Assembly: GCA_003255065.1 (NCBI GenBank)
Contig: QAOA01005733.1
Span: forward strand, 74,835-138,834
Source of the DNA: Cercis canadensis
Lineage: Eukaryota > Streptophyta > Magnoliopsida > Fabales > Fabaceae
Direction of reading: 5' to 3'
DNA: 64,000 nt
The notes under the pieces: model-generated
The model's input: the letters and a program-made list of their open reading frames with translations, nothing else
Database searches by the model: none
What the model was told of the DNA's origin: nothing
Part shown: positions 55,615 through 64,000 of the stretch, piece by piece
Numbering within the stretch: the first letter of the stretch is position 1
Layout: each line of letters begins with the position of its first letter
Program-made: the position numbers and the translations under genes

Positions 55615-57500
55615 ATGATTACTCAAGATCCAACTTTTTCACGTCCTTCTAAAGCATTCATGAGAGACGTTCAAACACAACAAGCAAAAAAAAGGGATTG
55701 TTTGCCTAGCGGATATAGTTTTGAACTATTGAAAAAAAAAAAAAAAAAAAAAAAACTTAGGGTCATCGTTGAAATGAATGACATAGCCGACGTTGGACTC
55801 TTTGTTTACAAAATGCCTTTATGTGAGAGAGGACCCATTTACACAAACTACCCTAAGCTCATGGATTTATTAGAGATAAAAGTACAGGGAGTGACGTTGA
55901 TTACCGCAGTGAACTACTGGGACCCATCCTATAGGTGCTTCACATTTAAGGATATAGATTTGACCCTAACCTTAGAAGAGTACAGTCACATGCTGGGAAT
56001 ACCTTTAGCTAAGAATAGTCAAATATATACTTATATTGTGCACAAAGTGGATGAAGAGAAAATTGCTAACATTTTTGGAGTAAGTAAGCAAGAGTTGTTA
56101 AAGGAGAAAAAAGGAAATGAAGGGGAAGCTCAGGTATGACCCATGTATTTTGTAAAGAAATGTATGGATACTTTTCTTAGTCAAAGGAAGCAGGAAAATT
56201 TGCGCAAGCTAGTGATTTTAGCCATGTATGGATTGATTCTTTTTCCCAACTGCAAAAACGTGATTAGCCATAATGCTGTAGATGTTTTCCATAGAGCTAT
56301 CTGCAATCAGGTGAATCCAATTCCAGCCATTTTAGCTAACACGTTATTGTCCCTCAATTATTGTAGGAAAAATGGTGGAAGAAAACTGAGATGTTGCTTC
56401 CAGTTGTTATAGGTCTAGCTATTTTGTCATGCATTTGGGAGAAGCTTTGATTGTATGAAGAGATATGTCAGAACAACTAATCTTCTGGAGAACTTTCATA
56501 TGTTGAAACTGTTGAAGGATTGGACTAGACAACATTTGTTGGAAGAATTCGATAAAATTTGTGAGCAGACCATTTTTTGGAAGATCCCTTGAGTAGGAAG
56601 TTTGGGTATCCTAACCAATTATGGGGATTTCTCTTGCATCCCTCTTATGGGGACACGTGGGTGTATTGCTTATACTCTTCTCTTGGTTCTACGCCAATTC
56701 GGTCGCTAACAAAAGAACTTATAGAGATAGACTTTGAATATAAAAGTTAGGGAAACAAAAGTAAGATGAGAAAATTTTGTCAAGCCTGGAAACACTTGGT
56801 CATTCGTGAGGTGGACTTCAGTCCACTGATAAAGCACGTCGATAAGGAGTATAAAAAGTGGTTTTAGGCTCGAGGAAAGAATGTGATAGTCCCAAAAATA
56901 AGTCATTCCTCTTATCAACTTCCATCAAAAGATAGTCTTTGGGATTTTGAAACAGAACAATCTATAAGAGAATTTTTGAAGTTTGAGGAAATAGAGAAGA
57001 GTTTGGCAAGAGCAAAAGAAGAGAAACATTAACTAAAAGATGAGAACACATTGCTACTCGAGAAAATAAAGACGATGGAAGGAAGGGAGGTAGTTGACAA
57101 ATTGAAAAGGGAAATAGCCTATTATAAGGGAAAGATGATTTCTTATGGAGATAGGGTTGTTTCTTTGGAAGATGCAATACAAAAAGAATGAGACATTCAT
57201 GGCCAACACTTAGCTCACCTAGAAGAAGGGGCTAAAAGACAAAATCTGGAAGCAGAAGAAAGGAAAAAGGCCAAGGATCAACAATGCAATGATTTAAGTT
57301 GGCAAATTAATGACCTCCAATACCAAATAGGTCAACTGAGAAAAGAGGTTGCTTTCAGAGGGGATGTAGCTGTCTACTGAGGACAACAATACGACTACCT
57401 TGTCAGAAATTTACAAATAAGGGCAAAAATGTTGCACCAACAAGTCTCGGCTGTGGAAATGTCTTCAACTCCATGTTCATCATCTGTTAAGGAACTTAAA
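55615..57500 (+). pseudogene. Ogre-2 ORF1 remnant
   Basis: The best-preserved Ogre ORF1 here. 55615-56139 holds 174 residues: 'PLCERGPIYTNYPKLMDLLE', 'AVNYWDPSYRCFTFKDIDLT', 'LEEYSHMLGIPLAKNSQIYT' and 'EEKIANIFGVSKQELLKEKK'. The 'YRCFTFKDIDLTLTLEEYSH' phrase resembles the plant domain I know as DUF7745. The next part (56143-56412) is helical and hydrophobic. The last third (56880-57400) is rich in K/E/L and looks like a coiled coil. Its role in Ogre elements is unknown. Interrupted several times; includes a poly-A run at 55732-55755. Confidence 0.82.
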
Positions 57501-57989
57501 AAGTTGTTAATGAAATGTTGAATGATGTATTTGGGACAAAGTGCTATTATTGTGATTTCTAATTTTTTGAAGGGCTATGTATTTAAATGAAAGCTCAATT
57601 ATGACTCTTGAGAATTTTGTATCCAATTCACTCCAAGGAAAGGCATGAAGTTGTTTTCAAGGTTATTTTGCTTGTTGTGTATAATGTTTTTGATGAGGAG
57701 TTAAATACTTTCATGGAATTCATTCGTATTAATCTATTCTTGTAGGGAGCTATATGTTCTTACAAAATAGGTTAATAGCGACGCTCTCATGAATGTTTGT
57801 GTAAGGACGTGGAATTTATTGTGACCATGGTTGTGAAAGCAATGCTAACAATTTATCATTCAATCACCATTTTTCTTATCTTCTTCTTCTTTTTATTTTT
57901 ATTATTATTCATTTCTTATTTTTGCATACTCAACAGAAGTAATACATCATTGGTTGTGCAAAGAAAACTAAGTTCAATCAAAAGTACTC
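57501..57989 (+). other. Ogre-2 ORF1-gag spacer
   Basis: AT-rich, equivalent to 19352-19889. A short frame (57797-58018) with a phenylalanine-rich stretch has no family signature. Confidence 0.5.
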
Positions 57990-58424
57990 TGCAAGAAGGA
58001 CAATCAGACTCAGATTAAGAACCGTTGATATCATGAAAGAAAATTAGGAGCAATGTCGTAATCTAGGGGCCAAGTTTGATGAATTGAAATCTCATATGAA
58101 CGAGATGATGACAATTTTCACTGAGAGTTTGAAGCTGAAGGCTGTGGTCGAGGGGCCAAGTGGAGTCAATATCCCTCAAATTTCTCATGTAACGCCCTTA
58201 TTAACATATCCATCAATTGAGATAAATCCTACAATTTTTGCTCCAATATGGGGAATGCCTCCACACAGGATGTCTTCTACAAATCCAGTTTAGAGATATG
58301 ATTCCACTTCAACAATCCCTCCACTCACCCAACCAGCTGATGTTATGTGTGCCATCTCACAACCGTTCTCAGGCCCATTTTCTCTACCTATGAAAGCTTC
58401 ATTCAATCCAAACGAAAATCCCGG
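57990..58424 (+). pseudogene. Ogre-2 gag start
   Basis: Reads 'QCRNLGAKFDELKSHMNEMM', 'GPSGVNIPQISHVTPLLTYP' and 'PPHRMSSTNPV', matching the Ogre-1 gag start (19351-19091). A proline-rich stretch follows, and then the tandem array begins directly. Confidence 0.78.
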
Positions 58425-61030
58425 GTGAAAGACCTCAATGCTTTTAAATTTCTGTCAGCTCCCAAGTGAAAGATCTCGATATTTTTAAATTCTTGTTGGC
58501 TCTCGAGTGAAAGATCTCGGTGTTTTTAAATTCTGTTGGCTCCCAAGTGAAAGATCTCGATGCTTTTAAATTTTTTCAACTCCCAGGTGAAAGATCTCGG
58601 TGCTTTTAAATTTCTGTTGGCTCCCAGGTGCAAGATCCTGGTGCTTTTAAATTCATGTTGGCTCCCGGGTCAAAGATCTCAGTGTTTTTTAATTTTGTCA
58701 GCTCCCAGGTGAAAGATCTCAATGCTTTTAAATTCTGTTGGCTCCCGAGTGAAAGATCTCAGTGCTTTTAAATTCCTGTTGGCTCCCGAGTGAAAGATCT
58801 TAGTGCTTTTAAATTCAGTCAGCTCTCGGGTGAAAGACCTAAATGCTTTTAAATTTTTGTCAGCTCTCAAGGGAAATATCTCGGTGTTTTTAAATTTTTG
58901 TTAGCTCTCGAGTGAAAGATCTCAGTGTTTTTAAATTTCATTGGCTCCTGGGTGAAAGATCTCGGTGCTTTTAAATTCTGTCAACTCCCGGGTGAAAGAT
59001 CTGGATGAAATTCTGTTAGCTCTCAGGTAAAAGATCTCAGTGCTTTTAAATTTTTGTTAGCTCCCGGGTGCAAGATCCCAGTGCTTTTAAATTCCTGTTC
59101 GCTCCCGAGTGAAGATCTCAGTGCTTTTTAAATTATGTTGGCTCCCGGGTCAAAGATCTCAGTGTTTTTTAATTTTGTCGGCTCCTGAGTGAAAGATCTC
59201 GATGATTTTAAATTATGTTGGCTCCCAAGTGAAAGATCTCGTTGCTTTTAAATTTCTGTTGGCTCCAGGGTGCAAGATCTTGGTGCTTGTTAAATTATGT
59301 TGGCTCCCGGGTCAAAGATCTCAATGTTTTTTTAATTTTGTCGGCTCTCGAGTGAAAGATCTCGATACTTTTAAATTTTGTTGGCTCCTGAGTTAAAGAT
59401 CTCGGTGCTTTTAAATTCCTGTTGGCTGCCGAGTGAAAGATCTTGGTGCTTTTAAATTCAGTCGGCTCCCAGGTGAAAGACTTTGATGTTTTTAAATTTT
59501 TGTCAGCTCCCAAGTGAAAGATCTAAATGTTTTTAAATTCTTGTTGGCTCTCGAGGAAAAGATCTCAGTGCTTTTAAATTCCGTTGGCTTCCGGGTGAAA
59601 GATCTCGATGCTTTTAAATTCTGTTAGCTCCCGAGTGAAAGATCTTAGTGCTTTTAAATTCTGTTAGCTCTCGGTGCTTTTAAATTTTTGTTGGCTCCCG
59701 GGTGCAAGATCTCAGTTCTTTTAAATTCCTTTTGGCTGCCAAGTGAAAGATCTTGGTGTTTTTAAATTCAGTCGGCTCCCAGGTGAAAGACTTCTATGCT
59801 TTTAAATTTATGTCAGCTCCCAAGTGAAAGATCTCGGTGTTTTTAAATTCTTGTTGGCTCTTGAGTTAAAGATCTCGGTGCTTTTAAACTCTGTTGGCTC
59901 CTGGGTGAAAGATCTCGATGCTTTTAAATTTTGTCAACTCCTGGATGAAAGATCTCGGTGCTTTTAAATTATGTTAGCTCCTGAGTAAAAGATCTTGGTA
60001 CTTTTAAATTCTGTCAACTCCCGGGTGAAAGATCTCGGTGCTTTTAAATTCTGTTAGCTCTTGGGTAAAAGATGTTGGTGCTTTTAAATTTCTGTTGGCT
60101 CCCAGGTGCAAGATCTCGGTGCTTTTAAATTCCTGTTGGCTCCCGAGTGAAAGATCTCAATGCTTTTTAAATTATGTTGGCTTCCGGGTCAAAGATCTCA
60201 ATGTTTTTTAATTTTGTTGGCTCCCGAGTTAAAGATCTCAGTGCTTTTAAATTCCTGTTAGCTCTCGAGTGAAAGATCTTCGTGCTTTTAAATTTAGTCG
60301 GCTCCCGGGTGAAAGACCTCAATGCTTTTAAATTTTTGTTAGCTTCCAAGTGAAAGATCTCGGTATTTTTAAATTCTTGTTGGCTCTCGAGTGAAAGATC
60401 TTGGTGCTTTTAAATTTCATTGACTCCTGGGTGAAAGATCTCAGTGCTTTTAAATTTCTATCAGGTCCCGAATGAAAGATCTTAGTGCTTTTAAATTCTC
60501 GTTGGCTCCCGAGTGAAAGATCTTGGTGCTTTTAAATTCTGGTAGCTCCCGGTTGAAAGATCTCAGTGCTTTTAAATTTCTGTCAACTCCCAAATGAAAG
60601 ATCTCAGTGCTTTTAAATTCTCGTTGGCTCCTGAGTGAAATATCTCTGTGTTTTTTTAAATTATGTTGGCTCTCGGGTCAAAGATCTCAGTGTTTTTCAA
60701 TTTTGTTGGCTCCCGAGTGAAAGATCTCGATGTTTTTAAATTCTGTTGGCTGCTGAGTGAAAAATCTCAGTGCTTTTAAATTCGTGTTAGCTCCCGAGTA
60801 AAAGATCTTGGTGCTTTTAAATTCAGTTGGCTCTCGGGTGAAAGACCTCGATGCTTTTAAATTTTTGTCTGCTCCCAAGTGAAAGATCTCGGTGTTTTTA
60901 AATTCTTGTTGGCTCTCGAGTGAAAGATCTCGGTGCTTTTAAATTTCGTTGGCTCCCGGTTGAAAGATCTCAGTACTTTTAAATTTCTGTCAACTCCCGA
61001 GTGAAAGATTTCGGTGCTTTTGAATTTTTT
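58425..61030 (+). repeat. Ogre-2 tandem array, 40-bp unit, about 65 copies
   Basis: 2.6 kb of units of the form ggctcccgagtgaaagatct followed by cggtgcttttaaattctgtt. It is the complement of the Ogre-1 array unit. Units vary at fixed positions (gagtg/gggtg/gggtc, gatct/gacct, cggtg/cagtg/cgatg). The variants are not randomly placed: gacct/gactt units occur at 58431, 58836, 59479, 59789, 60315 and 60844, and a gggtcaaag unit followed by a run ending in aattttg recurs at about 58666, 59148, 59307, 60186 and 60675. Minus-strand frames such as 60878-60687 are translations of the array, not proteins. Confidence 0.96.
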
Positions 61031-61130
61031 AGGTGCTCCGAACAAAATATTTGTCTTTTTATTTTTACATGTTTCTTATACTAAAAAATGATAAGCGATA
61101 GCTGAGTCTGTTTTATCTATAAGAAAACAT

Positions 61131-61145
61131 GTAAAGAGGGGCAGC
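61131..61145 (+). other. Ogre-2 polypurine tract
   Basis: GTAAAGAGGGGCAGC immediately before the LTR start TGTAGATACCG; near-identical to the Ogre-1 tract. Confidence 0.85.
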
Positions 61146-64000
61146 TGTAGATACCGTATTCTGTCCGAGTCTTTTCATGGTTTAAAAATATAAAAAAAAA
61201 AAAGATAAATTCTTAATTTCTAATTACTGTTTTTTTGTTATTGTTTGGGCTTTTGTAATTATGTAAACCCTAAGCCCAATCCAAGCTCATTTTTATTTAA
61301 GCTCATTTGACCCATCTTTTTGTTTTTCTTAATTTTTGTAAATAATAGATAAAAAATATAAATATATTTTTGTAAATAAATTATTGGCATCATTGGATCT
61401 AAAAGAGCCAATAGGAGAGCAAGGAATATATTTTCTTCTCTCCCCATTGGTCCAATCTTTGAATTATCATATTTTTAAATAAGTAACTAAGCAAATAAAG
61501 AAACAAAACAAATTAAAAAAAAAAAAGAAAGAATATGCAGCAGTTAGAGGGAAAATTAGGAAATAGGCAAACAAAATATCTATGAGAAGGGAGATATACA
61601 CATAGAAGAAAGGGAGGAAATCATTCAGCAAAGGGAGAAAAGCATTCAGCAAAGGGGGGAGCATAAACCATTTTCTTTGAGAGAGAGCAGAAAGCAAATA
61701 GCAAAGGAAGAGCAGAAATCAAAGGGGGAGAACCAAGACTAGAGCAGAAACCAAGTAAGGTTAATTATCCCTTTTGTTTTCTTTGATTTTCTTGATTTTC
61801 TTTGTTGCTGCTCTATTTCGTTCTTGGTGTTCTTAGACCGACTTGGTCAATTTCTTGTGTTGATTTATCTTGTTCCTTAATTCCTTGTTGTTTCTTTGCT
61901 TTTTCTTCCTAAATCCAAAAAATTAAAAAAAAAATTATGGGTTGTGTTCTTGGGCTGTCCTATTCTGTTCTAATTTGATTTTAGTGAATTAGATTGAGTT
62001 AATGTTGGATTGTTGATCAATTGAGATAGTCTGGATGAAATGGTCACAGCTCTTTGATTAATTGCAATTTTGGTTTGTTTATATTTTTCGGGAAATTTTC
62101 TGCCCTAGTTGCTCCTTAATCTTGATGAACTTTGGTCATTTGGTTCTTAGATGTCCAAATTCGGTTGGAGTTTATGTTCCTAGGTCATTTGTGCTTCCAT
62201 TAATTGGTTTAGAAAAATTTTCTGGGTTAATTAAGTGCTGGCTGAACCTTCATGTGAAAACTTCAATGTTTGAATGTTGTTAAATGTCATTTCATGCATG
62301 TTAGAATTTTCTAGGCATAGTTGTTGTTGTACCAACCCTATTTAGCTTGGAAATTGCTTGACCATAGCCATTTGTTGGGTTAATCTTTGCCTAATCTTTG
62401 TTCTTGTATGACCAAGTTAATAGTTTATAATTCCTAATCTTTGTTCTTGTATGACCAACTTAATAGTTTATAATTCCTTGAGAAAGTTGTTCATTGATTG
62501 CTTGAGGAGCTGGAAAAATTTGGTGAAGATGAGCCAAGCTTACTAATTGGACTTTTTGATCTAGAAAAGGTAGCCTACCTCATCCAAATCCAAGTTTATG
62601 CCATGGAATGTTCTTTGGCAGCCCCTCTAGGAAATTTCTTAGCAACTTCATACTTCTAAGTGAATATTGCATGGAATTGAGGCCAAATTCATAGCCATTC
62701 TTGCTTTGTTAAGGTGCTTCTCTCCCATTAGTGTTGAATTACTCCAAGTGCTAGTTTGAGCTCTTGATCATAAGGCTTTTTTAAAAATAAATAAATAAAT
62801 AAAATGCAAGCCGAATAGGCAAATTGGAAATATAAAAAGCCCAAAGTGTAAAGAAAAGAAAAATTGGCCAAAGTGGCAATTATCCTATGATCATTGAGTG
62901 ATATTAGTGGCAAATGAGTAATCAAAAGGGAGCATATGCAAGTTAGCATAGCAAGCTATTCCATGGAATTTATTTAGGATATGAGAATTTGCAAGCAAAT
63001 TTTGTTGTCTTAAGCAATTAATTTCTTTGTTGTCCTATTTGGTTGACTTAAATTCTTTGTTCTCTTTTAAATCATTGCTGCCCTATTTTGTTTTAAATTA
63101 GATCGTAGCCTTTACATCTTGCTGCCTTGTTTTGTTTTTCCCTAGCCGAGCATATTAACTTTGTTTCTTGTTGCCCTGATTTTTCTTTACTTGAACATCT
63201 TATTTCCTTGCTGCCCTAATTAGCTATTATGCTCAATTGCTTGATTTTGGCTTGCATTGAACACATTAAGCATGAAAATTGTTGCATGGTAGTGTTTTGG
63301 CTTTAGACAGTCAATAGCATTGCATTCTTGTTATCTTTGTTGTTGGTTAGGTTTTCTTTTATCTTGCCACAATTCTTGTTGTTTTCCTTGTCCAACTTTT
63401 GTGGGTTGATAATTCGGCCATCAAGGGTTCTTGCTTGGGGGAAATTCCTAAGCTAGTGCCTTGCCTTCAAGGGAGATTACAAGAGTGAAAAGGAGTGGTA
63501 AAAGACAAAGAGAGTGTGAGATTATTTTTGAGAAAGCCACAAGAATGTTAAACACGGTATTTTTATATGAGTTGCTGATTTGTTCTTTAAATCATTAGGA
63601 ATTTGATGGCTGTTTGAGTTGCTTTGTTTGAGTTGATTTTGTTGTTGTCCTGCCTTTGTTTAAGGGCTGTTTGGAGTTGTGTTGTTTGTTTGAGGGTTTT
63701 TTTCTAAATGAATTGGTGTTTGTAATGCATTAAGGTGTTTGAATACGTCTAATTTTAGATGTTGTCAGACAGCTCTGGCAGGGCTCGATCATCTTTTTCT
63801 AGATGCAGCTACATAGCTCCTATCTCAGTGCTTCTTGTCCCGTTAGAACCAAGAGACATATATCTTCATTGTATGTAATTTTTAGATTTTTTTCATTTCT
63901 CCCCTGCTCCCAGTTTGCATTTAAAGTTGGTTGTTTTTTTGTTCTGTCAAGCCTGTTGATTTTCTCTAGCAGCATGTAGTATTTTATTTCTTTCTAGAGT
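61146..64000 (+). repeat. Ogre-2 3' LTR, left part
   Basis: Starts TGTAGATACCGTATTCTG and follows the 5' LTR (50475 to about 53320) in order to the window edge. It includes a short local duplication of 'ctaatctttgttcttgtatg' near 62390-62460 that the 5' LTR lacks. Confidence 0.92.

Larger units (their letters stand above)
50475..64000 (+). mobile_element. Ogre-2: short Ogre-type element, runs off the window
   Basis: Order: 5' LTR (50475-54808), primer site, leader, ORF1 remnant (about 55615-57500), spacer, start of gag (about 57990-58420), 40-bp tandem array (58425-61030), short 3' region, polypurine tract, 3' LTR from 61146 to beyond 64000. No protease, RT, RNase H or integrase is visible, so the element could only have moved with proteins from relatives, or it lost these parts after insertion. 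It is broken, with several interruptions in what coding remains. The LTR copies are about 95% alike by eye in the 63300 region, so it is probably younger than Ogre-1. Confidence 0.88.

Noticed and set aside
55615-56139. Host gene encoding a DUF7745-like protein
   Set aside because: It lies between an Ogre primer site and an Ogre gag start, and a matching remnant is present in Ogre-1; it is the element's ORF1.
58425-61030. CRISPR-like regular array
   Set aside because: Units are contiguous with no unique spacers, the sequence is plant nuclear, and the array lies in a retrotransposon 3' UTR.
58679-61045. Several 60-72 residue frames with a repeated 'NLKALRSFTREPTEFKS' pattern
   Set aside because: They are translations of the 40-bp tandem array; 40 is not a multiple of 3, so the frame shifts from unit to unit, and there is no start or promoter context.

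Overview
The window is plant nuclear DNA, almost certainly from a eudicot, and it is made essentially of transposable elements. I could support no host gene. The signs are Ogre/Tat and Athila lineage Ty3/gypsy retrotransposons (lineages confined to plants), a plant-type CACTA terminus, degenerate TTTAGGG telomere-like repeats, and AT-rich intergenic sequence. All retroelement coding regions are old and interrupted. They are described here as fossils.

Layout, left to right. 1-590: the 5' end of a Tat-like element on the minus strand (leader, primer site, LTR) whose body lies outside the window. About 900-1643: a fragment of an Ogre-type LTR. 1694-2715: the 3' end of a second Tat-like element on the plus strand (35-bp tandem array, polypurine tract, 278-bp LTR with TATA box). 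2716-4417: unassigned AT-rich DNA. 4418-5884: the left end of a CACTA DNA transposon with terminus, subterminal repeats, a telomere-like tract and a possible exon, cut off by the next element. 5885-24687: a large Ogre element on the minus strand (Ogre-1), with both LTRs (the right one partial), a 40-bp tandem array next to the 3' LTR, integrase, two RNase H regions, RT, protease, gag and the extra ORF1.

24688-49821: an Athila-lineage complex, all on the minus strand, made of three element bodies (C, A, B from left to right). A and B share one LTR at 37791-39205. Copy C carries a foreign solo LTR (27704-28935, 5-bp target duplication TAGAT). The rightmost LTR of B is itself split by a related solo LTR (47911-49339, target duplication CCAAC). 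49822-50474: a piece of another plus-strand LTR with repeated CCTAGG palindromes. 50475-64000: a second Ogre-type element on the plus strand (Ogre-2), with full 5' LTR, primer site, ORF1 and gag remnants, a very large 40-bp array (about 65 units), and the start of its 3' LTR, which runs off the window.

The window therefore records a layered insertion history: CACTA first, then Ogre-1 into it, then the Athila complex beside or into the Ogre-1 LTR, then solo LTRs into the Athila copies; Ogre-2 cut an unrelated LTR fragment on the right. The most interesting structures are the tandem arrays in the 3' untranslated regions of the Tat/Ogre elements, especially the Ogre-2 array with its irregular higher-order pattern. 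That looks like a satellite repeat forming inside a retrotransposon. Similarities quoted between copies were judged by eye over short stretches and are approximate.
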